NCBI GenBank assembly: GCA_049999805.1
Contig: JBNGIO010006148.1
Coordinates: 105,553 to 169,552, forward strand
DNA length: 64,000 bases
DNA from: Folioceros fuciformis
Lineage: Eukaryota > Anthocerotophyta > Anthocerotopsida > Anthocerotales
Direction: 5' to 3'
Below the pieces are notes generated by a model. The model was not told where the DNA came from, did not search any database, and saw only the letters and a program-made list of their open reading frames with translations. The position numbers were made by a program, and so were the translations under genes. How positions within the stretch are numbered: the stretch's first letter is position 1; each line of letters starts with the position of its first letter. Below, in pieces: positions 10,009-21,537 of the stretch.

Positions 10009-11929
10009 TTAGGTTGCAAGACCGTTCTCGCTACTTCTCAACTGCTGCTTCAAGGCTTGGAGGGCCGACACCACGTCCCCCTCCAGGTTGTGTTCTAGTA
10101 GCTTGCCCTTCGTGGAGTAGACACTGCGACAGCGGAGAGTTCAAGGTGAAGTGACTGGAAGCCAAGAAAGGGCTGGAATGGACAGTCCTAGTCCTTGAGT
10201 GTAACGCACTTCTCGTCCCGCATCAACTCCCTCAATTCCTTTTTCGCGTCATTGATCTGATGTAGAGAGGGAGAGATACGCCAGTGTCATGTTCTTGTGA
10301 TTCAACAAGGACATACAAACGACAAAGAATAAGAAGAGAATGGACCTCAGAAATGAGGTTTCTGCAAGTCCACACATATGCACCCTGCAAAATAGCACAG
10401 AAACAGCCTCTGTGTTGGATGGCAACAGGGTTGAACTCTGGGATTTTTCCGTTGTCAATTACAGCAAGAAAGCTAGCTGGGACCAGCCCTCCGGATTCCA
10501 AGAACACTCACACATCCGTTAGCAGCTTGTTGCTGGACGCGGTCAGAAGTAGTGACCCACACCTTGGGGCATCCATCTGCTACCAAATCTGCCACCTGTT
10601 GGCAATCTAAATTGTGGACATCAGTACGTGCACCCACGTCCCCACACCTTTGCCCCTCTTCAACTAGTCTTGAAAAATCAGAGTTCTGATGCGTGGATAT
10701 GGAATTGCTACATGCAATGAACACGATAGAAGTCGGAGTAAAGGAAGAGGAGAAGGAGGTGTGTGAAGGCTTGCCTCCTTTTCGATCCACGCATCTGCAC
10801 AGGTGGTTGCCGCGAAAATAACATCGATACTGCAGCATGCCCCGCAACACATGGAGTCGTTCAAGCATGTCAGCTCAAGGCTGTTTCATCCAGATCGCCA
10901 CTTTACTGGCCAAGCAACGACAACTGCTGCACCTTACCAGCCAAATTTCTCCTTGTGATCGCCCTGCCCAGACAACATGGCATCGAAAACCACGACAACT
11001 TTGACTCCTGAGTACAATGAGACATTATTAGGGGCAGCTGAGGGCCATTAGTATGTGCTAGCACAGAAAGGAAGCAGCTAGAAGGCGCCACTAAGCTGCC
11101 ATCACCTCAAAACGACATTAACAGCAGACAGTTTGTCAGCATCACGAGCCTACCCCGCAATGCACTGAAACTGACAAGCTCCTCGCTCAGCTTCTGTCGT
11201 GCATGGTCGAGCTTCCCACGATCAAAATACTTCTTCAATTTGGGCCAAAACCCGCACATGTTGTATCCATCCACCAAAAGCACAGGTGTGTCCAGCACAA
11301 TACCATCCATCGTACTGTCCAAACAACTGTGCATAAGGATCGGCATGTAGAGACAATGGATGCTGGTCGGCATTCAGTTGGAAAGGAAAGTTGCTTCTCT
11401 TTTGTTGGACAAATCCCAGACAGCTCGGAGCCTCTAGGTCTCCTACTGGTAAAGCCGCGTGCTTGGGTCTTCGTAGCCATCAACATGATCTGGCAGAGGA
11501 GTCTTCTCTGGCCTTTTCTTCCTGTAACTTGTAGCAGCCTTTGGTCCGGAGCATCCCTTTTGTAATTGCTGTGACACAGACATGGCAACAGGTCACAACA
11601 CCACACACACAGATGACACAGAATCCAATCATCCCCACTGTGGTTGCAGGGTGGGGCCTACTCACTCTGAAGTACTTCAAAATGTTGAGATTAGTCTTCA
11701 CGTTGGAAGTGATCCTGCGTGGGTTTTCTGGCCTCTGCATAAACCATCAACGTAGCTTGGTCCCTTCATCCAGGATTTTGAAACAATGGGCGGCAATGCA
11801 GGCTGGCTAAACCAAGCCCACCTGAGATTCTTGGGACGATCCCTGCACGCGGAAACGATTGCAAGTAGAGACGACCTCGTCCGGCACCACCTGGAGCAGC
11901 TTCAACGGGATGACCAAAGATCTGAGCAT
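10009..11929 (-). CDS. YacP-like NYN-domain protein, probable plastid RNA endonuclease
   Basis: Ten exons on the minus strand (11929-11822, 11734-11666, 11568-11447, 11314-11154, 11007-10938, 10829-10775, 10595-10512, 10384-10346, 10256-10210, 10123-10009) join into 289 codons with all phases consistent. The core begins with PVLLVDGYNMCGFW, the first acidic motif of NYN/PIN-fold nucleases, followed by VVVFDAMLSG, TCADAWIEKE and KVWVTTSD, which supply the remaining conserved acidic residues. The family includes bacterial YacP/Rae1, a ribosome-associated mRNA endonuclease, and a plant orthologue (Arabidopsis At2g02410 from memory). The first 36 residues are basic and hydrophobic with few acids until residue 17, compatible with plastid targeting but not proven. 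The start is the first ATG after an in-frame stop. Intron 6 (10774-10596) has a GC donor. The gene is head-to-head with transaldolase across 400 bp. Confidence 0.88.
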
Positions 11930-12328
11930 CCTGAAGCTCTGGTATCAGTTCCCAAAATCCAGCATAAGTTCACCAGCTTCGAGGTCACATGGCCCCTGAA
12001 TGGAAGAGCTCAGTTTCCTTCGGGAGGCTCGAATCTGGGCAGCAGCATTTGACGCTTGCATTTGCCTGCTATCGAAATGCGGACGACATTCAGCCAGCCA
12101 GCGCGGGCGCCACGGCTATCGGATGTCCACAACTCGCTACCCGCCGGGTAAGCTACCCGCTCAAGTGACTAAATGGCGAAGCCGTGCGGACAGGTTAATC
12201 TATCCGGTGCCACGCAGACGACGGACATATCCACATTCCACTTGTGCATGTGTTCGCTGAAGACACTCACGAGGAAGGGTCGATCGATCGTCTTGTAGGC
12301 TACGTGCTTTTGGCATTTGCAATTTGCG
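11930..12328. promoter_or_regulatory. Shared bidirectional promoter region, NYN gene and transaldolase
   Basis: Only 399 bp separate the two divergent start codons, so both promoters and both 5' UTRs must lie here or overlap. No TATA box is evident for either direction. Both products are predicted to be plastid-targeted, which would fit co-regulation, but that is inference. Confidence 0.5.
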
Positions 12329-14939
12329 ATGGCTTTCGCAGCAGCTGCAGCTCGCCTTTGCTCTCCCTCGGCCGGTTTGAGTCGGGAACGCGTCTCCTCA
12401 CACAGCGGGGCACCTGCACTGAAGGCAAGAACTGGCGGGACATCTCGGAGTGTCTTGTTTTGCTCTTGCTGTGAAAGGAACAGAGGGATCTGGAGCTGAT
12501 TTTCTGTGGCGCCTCCTGTTTTCTCGGTTTTTGGAAAGGGTAGGAGGACGGCTGCCGTTTTCTCCCATTCGCAAGACTGAGGGCGAGGAGCCAGGTTCCT
12601 TGCAAGTTGATCGCTTCCGTTGTTCGTGCGGGCCCGAGCGTAGGTTAGAGGCCTTCACATTTGCAGAGAGCTCTGCATGCTAGCCGTTCAAGGCACTGTT
12701 TCATTAGCTCGTCTTTTCTACTGTGTTTTCACAGTTGAGGGGACAGAACTGGACGCGATATCGGGCTTCAGTGAAATTGTTCCTGACACAGTTATCTTCG
12801 ATGATTTTGAAAGGTGTGTGTTGTTCATGGCACGGGCAGCTATGTTCTTTTCGTGTTTAAGAGGGTTTTCCTCCAGCTGAGGTGACTTTGGATTTTGTTG
12901 GAGGACTATGCAAGCCATCATGTCTTTGCTCTCTGTGTGGCAGATTTCCTCCGACTGCAGCCACTGTAAGCTCGTCTTTGATCCTCGGTATCACAGGTCT
13001 GCCGGAGGCCAAGTACAGCGTAAGAGTTCTTGTTTAGAATGCTGGTATGATTTGTAAATCAGATCTGATGCGTCTGGTCCTTGCATGACTCGTTCTTTTG
13101 TCCCATTTCAGAGTGCTATAGACAGTGCACTGGCCTATGGAAAATGCTACGCTGAGAGCACTCCTGCTGGCCGCTTATCGTGCTTCTTGGACAAGGTGTT
13201 ATGAAACCGTTTTTTGTGAATTCTAGGTTACCTTTGATATGCACAAGCTTGCCCTTCGGCTCCAGGATATGCCTTTTGTCTCAGCATTTTCCATCATGAA
13301 CCGATGTGAAGAGGATTTGTCGATTCACAGGCCTTGGTTAACGTCGGAGCAGACCTTGTGAAGCTTGTCCCAGGTCGTGTTTCCACAGAAGTAGATGCTC
13401 GACTTGCCTATGATACGGAGGGCATTGTCAAGAAGGTGATGTCGCTGGACCATCCGTTGACCATTGAGTTATGGAGTCCTTCTATGAGCTGCTTTGCAAA
13501 TTACCACGATGGGACCTGGTTACGTCATGACTCTTGGAAGTCGAGAGAGCACCAGAGCACAGTTCATAGCGTTTTGAAGAGCCGTCTTGCCTGCATTATA
13601 GTCTTACAGCATGTCTTGAAGCGTCTCCAGTGTTTTTGGAATGTGCATCTCGACTCAGATGCCAATTGTGGCTGCTTTCTTTCAGGTCCATAATCTGTTG
13701 AAATTGTATGATGAGGTTGGAGTACCAAGGGATCGGCTTCTCTTCAAAATTGCTGGCACTTGGCAGGTATGGTCTACATTTGGGCATGTTTTGTAAGATG
13801 TGTACGACCTGACCCGTCCGGTACAGCTCGTCTACCCAGTAGAGGCTGCGTGCTGATAACTCTTCATTGTTGCAGGGGATTGAAGCAGCACGGAAGCTTG
13901 AATCCGAAGGCATTCAAACCCACATTACTCTTGTCTACAGGTTCAATGTTTTGTTGCTTATACAGTTGCAAGCACTGTGAAGAAAGTGTTGTTGGGTGAC
14001 AACACTTTCTTTACTTTTGTTCTTCCTTCTTGCCATCTTTTTTCAGTTTCCCTCAAGCCTCTGCAGCCGCCCAGGCCGGAGTGTCTGTAGTCCAAATATT
14101 TGTTGGCCGCGTTCGGGTGCGTATTATAAGTACAGGGGCAACCACCCACACGTGAGTGTGGATGTTAACTTTGCTAATCTCCGGATCTCATGGTGCAGGA
14201 TTGGGCACGCAATCACTCAGGTGACAAAGACATTGATGCAGCCAAGGAACGAGGAGAAGACCCTGGGGTAGCTCTGGTAAAAATCGTCACCTCCATCGCT
14301 CCCCTCTCTTGCGTATCGTGTGGGTGAGCTCTAACTTGTGTTTACAGGCGACAAAGGCGTACAACTACATTCACAAAAGTGGGTATAAGACGAAGCTGAT
14401 GGCCGCGGCAGTGAGAAACAAGCAGGATGTTTTCAGCCTTCTCGGGTGAGTTGCACACTTGGTTGCAGGCAGTCTAAGGCCCAACTTTTCGTTCGATTTT
14501 ATTGATTGGTGCAAGACTTGGACAGGCTGGACTACCTTATCGTCCCACTGAAAGTGCTCCAATCCCTCAAGGAATCGAGGGCGGATCTGGAAGATAAATA
14601 CTCCTTCGTGAGGAGACTGTCACCACCATCTGCTCAGTCCATTCGGATTTCTAGCGACGAGGTAACGTGTCTCCAACTGCCTTGTACTTTTCTTCTGAAT
14701 AACCTCAGACTATGTCTCATCACTCGGCGTAAGCCATCTTCCTACTTCTGCAACACCGAGTCCTTGAAGGAGTGGGGCCGTGGGAATGGCAGCTGGTGAA
14801 GTGGGATCAAAAGACGTTCGCTGCTGCTTTAGGACCGGCTGCTACGGAACTCCTGGAGAAAAGTCTTGAGGGATACACGAGTCAGACGAAAAGGTTGGAG
14901 GAATACTTCTCTAAAATCTGGCCGCCCCCGAACGTCTGA
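12329..14939 (+). CDS. TAL: Transaldolase, plastid-type
   Basis: Twelve exons (12329-12470, 12735-12813, 12944-13019, 13112-13195, 13331-13435, 13686-13766, 13876-13940, 14047-14116, 14199-14276, 14348-14445, 14526-14661, 14793-14939) give 386 codons in phase. Transaldolase moves a dihydroxyacetone unit between sugar phosphates in the non-oxidative pentose phosphate pathway. Signature stretches are [20 protein letters not shown], then [16 protein letters not shown], whose lysine is the Schiff-base residue, then [17 protein letters not shown]. The C-terminus KIWPPPNV matches the plant form typified by Arabidopsis At1g12230 (from memory). The first roughly 45 residues are rich in Ala, Ser and Arg with almost no acids, as in a chloroplast transit peptide. 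Exon 1 could end elsewhere, because the donor at 12471 was chosen to restore phase; the other junctions are well constrained. Confidence 0.95.
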
Positions 14940-15750
14940 CTTCTGTGAGCCAATGGTTCGTGGAAGCACGATGGTTGAAATACTGCACTATTTGGCTGCA
15001 ATGTGGCAAGGATGCTAGACAATTTTTTTTGTCAAATTTGGACCGTAGATTGGAACACGCGGAGGCCTTGATAAATCAGAAATGGTGGTTGTGGTCACGC
15101 CGGATGGGAAGACTAGTCTTCTGTTGGGTCGGCAGGCCAAGCAGTGACAGGACTTGCAAGTCCAGAGGATGTGTTTCCTGAACTACAGACATTAGACAAT
15201 TCATTGAAAGAATTGCGGTAGCCTCACTCCCGGCACACAGCATGACATCTCTGCTCCAGCTGATGGAATTGTATTTGTCCCATAGTCTCCTGACGGGGGG
15301 TATTCCTGTCACCTTAGGAACCTCACTGCTCAGCCTAGCACTCACTCCACCCTAACTGCCTGGATTCCAGAAATTGGGGACAAGATTTAGCAGCAGTTCC
15401 TGTGCCGCAAAATCAGGATTGTGTGGGCCGCCTTAACTGGATGCGGGTCCAACGTCAACTCTGGCCAGTGTTAGTGCTGTGCAAGACGCGTATCATGCAT
15501 TGAGATTTCCTCTCGGCGTGCCTTCCATAGTATAGTAGCAGGTTTCTCAGGCTGCTTCATCACCAGAAAGGGGTTATGCCGAGGTTTATGCATGGTTTTA
15601 GTTAGGTTCATGCAGCCGGGCTGACTGTAAGGAAGTTTGGTGAACCAGTTGGCTCGCTCTGGTTCATACTTGTCCCCTTTTTACAGGGAGATGGAAATGG
15701 TTAGAGCGAGCAGGAAAGGTTGAGCGTTTCGGGGACCATCGAGCGAGGCG
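14940..15750. other. Intergenic between transaldolase and SEC23
   Basis: This stretch holds the transaldolase 3' UTR and the SEC23 promoter. No coding signal, repeat or TATA box was recognised. Confidence 0.5.
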
Positions 15751-18700
15751 ATGGCGGTGCGGGTGTCGCTGGCGCGATGTCCCGTAGACGAGGAGATGCT
15801 GGACTCGAGCGGGGTGCCCTGGGCCGCCAATCTCACACCCTTCGCAGCTCACGACGAGCAGGGCCACGAACCCCTGTTCGGGCAGCACGGCGAGCAGCTC
15901 CCTCGCTGCGAAAGCTGCTACGGCTACATTAGCGTGCTCTGCGAGGTGTTTCGATGGCACTGGGCCTGCGGCCTCTGCGGCTACCGCAACCGACTCGCCC
16001 CCGAGCACGCCTCCCGCTACGCCTCGCAGGGGACCTTCCCGGAGCTCTCCTCCTCCTTCATCGACCTCGAATTTCAAGGTTTTCCTGCTCCCCTGTGCAA
16101 TCCAGCTCCGTGTTGCCTCAGATCCGAACTCGTCGTGTGCTGTGCCATGGTCTCTGGTTTGTTTGCGTTCGTGCTGGGGCGAATTCTGGATACTGCACTT
16201 ATGACATGAGTGTGGAGGCAATCTATGTCGGGAAGGATGGCGCCTTTGGCTTGATTTGGTGATGTGGAGCTCTGAGGAGTGTCTCTCAAATCCAAGTTTT
16301 GGCAGACCTCTTATCGAAGTTCATCTGTTAGCAGAGGAGGGGACCGGTCCTGATCAAGACCTGACTGCGAGGCCTGTGTATGTTGCGGCTATTGATCTAT
16401 CAGGTATGGGGATCCCTTGGCAAGGATTCGGTCCGAGTATGCTGTGTTTGTTTTCATGCCTAATGGTTTGGCCTATGCCGCAGCTTCGGAGGAGTTTCTG
16501 GAGCTCGTGAAGAGTGCTCTCCTTGCTGCCTTGGAAGGTAACTGGCATATCCTGGATCCCAAGGTCCCAACCTTTTTGCATGGTCATGACTGTGTAGTGT
16601 TTAGCATCGTCCTCGATGCTAAGTTCCGGTTGCGTGTGCAGCTGTTGGCCCTGGGGCCTTGTTCGGGCTGCTGACGTTTAGTCACAAGATTGGACTTTAT
16701 GACGTTCAAGGTGCGGTGCCTTTGATCAAGAAAGTTATGGTCCCGGCAGAGCCTGATGCGAAGATTCCAGTCGATCTGGCAGATGCTATGCCGCTTCTCA
16801 GTTTCTTGGCACCGGTAAACCTTATGCTACGGAAGGTTATTTGACGCTGGTGAGCAGTTGTTTGGCGGTATGTAGTGCCCACAATGTTGTCATTGGACAT
16901 GGGTGTCAGGTGGAAGGGAACAAGGAGAACATTGCCGCAGCTTTGGAAACTCTGAGACCCACAAGCTCATGGGAGAGGACTACAGCTGCAGGGCAAGGAA
17001 TCGAAGGAGTTAGTATGGGTGGCCGAGGGTTTGGTGCAGCCATGGAAGCTCTTGTCAAGTACCTTGGCATGGGGCAGGGCGATACATTTGCCCTGGGTAC
17101 ATCCTGCACCTCTACTCCTTTATCCTTACGCTAGGAGTCTTTAAGTTGCTAAATGTGTCTGCTGCTCTTCGTCCTGTGGCAGCTAGAGTGTTTGCCTTTC
17201 TTTCTGGTCCACCTGATTACGGATCAGGGCAACTGGATACGAAGCGCTATGGAGAGCAATATGCTAGTAAGGGCCTTGACGCAGACAAGGCTCTCCTTCC
17301 AGAGCAAACTTCTTTTTACAAAGACCTGGTGAGCATCTTGCGCAAAGAACGGATCAGAATTTGTGGCGATTACGTTCTGTGAGCCAGGATTTCATCATTT
17401 GCTTGCTGGATGTCCCTCACAATCTGCAGGCTGCACTTGCGGTCCAAACTGGAGTCTGTGTCGATTTATTTGCTGTTACAGATGAGTACACGGACTTAGC
17501 ATCGTTGAAATATTTGAGCATAGAGAGCGGTGGCAGTTTACTTCTGTACTCAAATACAGAAGAGACAACACTTCCACAAGACTTGTATGTCCTCGTCTTG
17601 TTTTTTTTTTCAATCTCCTGTAGGAGAGGAGCTGCCCTTTACGTTTAACCTGTAGTGCAGGCATATTTTGCTTGTGTGCTTGAAGACAGTGCTTTTCCGA
17701 GCTGACAGTGGCTTATGATTTAGGTATCGCATGCTCACTCGTCCTTTCGCGTTTGGTTGTGTTCTGCGTGTCCGAACCTCACCAGAGTTTGAAGTTGCTC
17801 GATCTGTAAGTGCACCTGTTTTTCTTTCCAACTTTTTGGTGTTAGGGTGTCTGCGGTTCTTAACTGATGTAAGGTTCCTGTTGTGCCTCTGGTTTACGGC
17901 ACTTGTCGCAGTATGGCCACTTCTTTGCGGATCCTATGTATGATAATCTGCAGCACATAATTTGCTGCAATCCTTTTCAAACTTACGCTTATGACTTTGA
18001 GTTCAAGAAGGGCAGTAGCTTTCTGAGGTGAATCTGAAGGTTGGACGTTGTTAATGCTTTTGACCTGCCATGTTGTGACGTATTTTCTTACAACTATGCG
18101 GAATGGGGATCGGCAGGGATCAAGATGCTACTCCTGTTCTACAGGTTGCTTTCCAGTACTCGGTTATGGCTCCTGTGGATGACAACTCATCAACGAACTG
18201 TGGAAGTGAGATAGGAAAGGCAGCTCCTTTGAAAAGGTACTGCCTCATGTGGAAACAAATGATCTCGCTTGATCGAAAAGTGCTCCTTCGATGAAGTTGC
18301 CTTGTTTTTACCAGACCGAAATTCGTGGTGAAGAGACGGATAAGGATTCGGACTCTTGAACTTGGTATAGCTCGAAACTATAAGGATTTATATGAGGGTG
18401 CCGATCCTGAGGTTGTTCTGTCAATTCTTACTCACAAGGTAATTAATGGAGGATGTTTCTGTTCCAGCTATTTATTTGATAATTCTTGTCAAGTCGTGAT
18501 TGGCGTACAATTTGGAACCATTATGTAATCTGTCTTATCCAGATCATACGAGTCTCCTTGGCGGACGGGGTGAAGGAAGCGCGGCTGTTGCTCAATGACT
18601 GGCTCGTGATCCTAGCATCTCAATACAATTCCTACTACAACCTTGCGCAGTTTGGGCAACCGAGTACAATGACTAGCCTCGATGTGATCTTCCTCGACTG

Positions 18701-19441
18701 CACACAGCTTCAACCATTTCCAAGGCTGATTTTTGGACTTCTCCGAAATCCACTTTTAGTCAGCCACGAAGAGGGTGTCCACCCTGATTACCGCATATAC
18801 CTTCACTGCTTGTTCAGGTGTCTGCCATGATGCTTTACTACATTGTTCTGCAACTGAGCCGTTTTGCACGCCAGGTTTAACGTTGGTGGTTTCGACTTTT
18901 CTTGTGCCTTGTAGTGCCCTAGAGCCCTCGAACCTGGTTCGAGCTATATATCCCGTCATGTCATCATATCTCACACCAGACAAGCAGGCTTTTACACGCC
19001 ATTCTTTAAGCCGAGCCGCCTTGATATCATGTGGCCACCCCATTTTCTTCCTCGATGCCTTCACTTCTCTTGTTGTGTACTACGCACCGACAGCAGATCC
19101 GGGCATCCCCTTTCCTCCACCTCAAAACAGTAAGGCGTCTGAACTGTGTTTGCGTCTCACCTGGTGAGTCTTTACCACGATTTTGGATTAATTTGCGGAC
19201 TGTGCGTTCCTGTCCTTTAGGTGCCCTGCGAGCGACAATTAACAGGTTGAAGCAGGAGCGGAATGTGACACCCAAGTTATTCATGATCAGAGGAGGCTAC
19301 GATGTTACGGAGCCTTTCGAGCGTCATCTGATCGAGGAGCAGGATGTAGATGGGAGCGGCATTGCAACGGGCATGGGATTTGTTTCCTTCTTGGGCCAGA
19401 TTGCAGACGATGTGAGGGCAAATATGAAATCTGCTGCCTAG
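15751..19441 (+). CDS. SEC23-family COPII coat protein, divergent plant clade
   Basis: Fourteen exons (15751-16078, 16335-16403, 16484-16537, 16642-16814, 16910-17096, 17183-17328, 17430-17584, 17724-17805, 17912-18027, 18117-18236, 18315-18438, 18543-18817, 18915-19129, 19221-19441) encode 754 residues in phase. SEC23 pairs with SEC24 on SAR1-GTP to form the inner COPII coat at endoplasmic reticulum exit sites. In order are the zinc finger (CESC and CGLCG, residues about 52-76), the trunk/vWA-like domain starting RPVYVAAIDLS, the beta-sandwich, the helical domain (HKIIRVSLADGVKEAR) and the gelsolin-like end (LIEEQDVDGSG). The conserved GPPDYGSGQLDTKRYGEQYA segment resembles the smaller, divergent plant SEC23 group and not canonical SEC23. 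Introns are short and all GT-AG. No disruption is seen. Confidence 0.93.
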
Positions 19442-19530
19442 CCAGTTTCAACCACATTAGCAGTTACAGTAGTAGTAGGTCGAAATGACACACACGACCG
19501 GGTACGAACCGCGCCATTCTGCGCAGTCGG

Positions 19531-19538
19531 TAGGGTTT
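19531..19538 (-). promoter_or_regulatory. Telo-box-like element upstream of the stress-fold gene
   Basis: The plus strand reads tagggttt, the complement of the plant telo-box AAACCCTA, 64 bp before the start codon at 19602. A second copy lies upstream of UTP25. Function here is inferred only from position. Confidence 0.3.
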
Positions 19539-19601
19539 AGATGATGCTCCTGTCAGTTAAGCACAACATCGGTGCCGCTTAACGCAAAATCCACTGCGCA
19601 C

Positions 19602-21129
19602 ATGCAAGATGAGACAGTTGCTGACGTGGAAGCTGTGGCGGACTGGCCCGCAGTAGAGAAGAAGGGTCTCGACTCCTCGAGCCAGTCGATTCTTCCGGTA
19701 GGTGAGTACTGGGAAGAGTCTGTTCGGGTTGGAGCCAGCCCACATTTCGTAGGAGCCCTCTCTCTCTCTGTGTTGTGAAGTTTATGTGCGGTGCGAATTG
19801 CTTACCTGCCAAATTTGCCAAACCAGGCAGATCGTGGAGGGCACGGCGTGGACCGTGAGAGTGCAGTGCTCTGATACCTTGAGGCTGGATTGTCTGCAGG
19901 AGCAGGAGGAGGAGGGGGTCGATGGCGGCGGTGCAGCGCGGAGTCGGACTGCCAGGAGCGGGGCTGTGCTGCTCGTCTGTGCCAATGAGGGACGTTGGGC
20001 ATGGGCATTGCCGGTGGACAACCTCCACGCGCCCAGGCCTGCAGCAGCATGTTCCGTCTCTGGCCCCGTCCAGTACGCACTGTGAGTCCTTCATGTCAAG
20101 GAATTCGGTGTCCAGGAAAGGCTTGGGTGAGTGGCGCTCGGAACTGGGAACTGGGAGCTGGGAGCTCTGTACGCTTGCCTTGCCTCTTGGTGGGTGTGTT
20201 TCAGTGCCTCGGTCTGAGAGATGAGCTTGCGTGTACGTGGCCAGTGCGGGCACAGTCTCAAGCTGCAAGCGACGGGCCTGCGGTCATTGCGACCGCGACC
20301 ACATTTAAGCACGTTTTGCTGCCAATTCTCGACAGCAACCCCTACCTCTCTGAGGCTACCAGACAGGTACGGGCCTTAGGTCTGTCAGAATGTATAGCCG
20401 AACCCACATGATTCGGTGATCTTGTCGTCCCCAATTTGTGACATCAGGAGGGATGACTCCCCCAAAATGAAGTGTCCTGCTGCCTGGTACTTGTGCAGAA
20501 GCAGCATCCTGAGTTGTGAAGAATCTTGGTTTTGTGTGTCCGTAGGCTGCAGCCACCACCACAGCTTTGGCGACCAAGTATGGTGCAGATATCACGGTCG
20601 TTGGTGCGTGCAGACATCACGCGGATTAACCGACCATCCCTGATGTTTAGCAATTCCTTCGCATGTGTCCTTTCCCGTTTCTGGGGTTGGATACTTACAA
20701 GTTGCTAAATTGGTATTCTGGCCTTGCAGTGATTGACGATAAAGCCAAGGAGTCCTTATCCGATCATGATTTGAGACTGAAAAACATTCGATGGCACCTT
20801 GCTGAGGGTATGGATCCTCTTGTCTGTGCTTGGGCAGTAGTAGTTCAAAAACAACACCGATCACTAGTCTGGGTTGCGCTGGGGGACTTTCCTGACCACC
20901 CTGTATTAGCCCTCTTCTTTCGTTTGGTGATGTAGGTGGGTTCGAAAATTTTGGCTTGATGGAAAAGCTCGGAGAAGGAAAACGCCCTGCTGCGGTCATC
21001 GGGGAAGTTGCTGATGACCTGCAACTGGATCTTGTTGTGTTAAGCATGGAGGCCATACACTCGAAGCACATTGACGGAAATCTGCTGGCTGAGTTCGTCC
21101 CGTGCCCCGTACTTCTTCTGCCGTTGTAG
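19602..21129 (+). CDS. Universal-stress-fold (adenine nucleotide alpha-hydrolase-like) protein with N-terminal extension
   Basis: Six exons are visible: 19602-19697, 19831-20081, 20205-20366, 20546-20603, 20730-20807 and 20936-21129. The last four encode a universal-stress-type Rossmann-like fold: KHVLLPILDSNPY (first strand), AAATTTALATKYGADITVV, WHLAEG, and the closing strand AEFVPCPVLLLP. The segment GFENFGLMEKLGEGKRP matches a plant-wide protein annotated as an adenine nucleotide alpha-hydrolase-like protein of unknown function. The first two exons add about 115 residues, rich in Ala, Arg and Glu in the middle, that I do not recognise. The junction between exons 2 and 3 does not keep frame with the obvious donor at 20082 and acceptor at 20204, so a different junction, an indel or a sequencing error is involved. 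Confidence 0.75.
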
Positions 21130-21537
21130 CTGAACAGTTGGGGCACAGGGTTTCGTTCAGTTGTCCGAGGTACCACATACCATGATGTTTGTAAGCTAAT
21201 GGATGGTGCAAGCTAATTCAGCTAGAAAGCTGGGGACGCAGGCTGCTTTTATCAGCACGTCTTGCTACTAGTTGCTCCCCTCTTCCGTTTAAAGGTGACA
21301 TGCTTCCACCGAGATGTGGAAACGGGCAGTTGTGAAACGGTAGCCACTATTTTCACATCTGTATTTGTTGTAGCTGGACAGTCGCTTGGCCAAAGTGGCC
21401 AACACGACGCAATGTCTTATTACGTATTGGTAACTTCGTACGTCTTCTAGTGACAGACCACCTAGGAGACGAGACGAAGCTAAGATATGGATATACAGCG
21501 AGGGCCTTACTTCGAAAGCCTAGACACGGAAACCACA
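21130..21537. other. Intergenic between convergent genes
   Basis: The stress-fold gene ends at 21129 and the minus-strand fibrillin ends at 21538. The space should hold two 3' UTRs. Nothing else was recognised. Confidence 0.5.

Noticed and set aside
19490-19570. Possible tRNA-like stem near gggtacgaaccgc
   Set aside because: No complete cloverleaf, anticodon arm or B-box could be assembled by eye.
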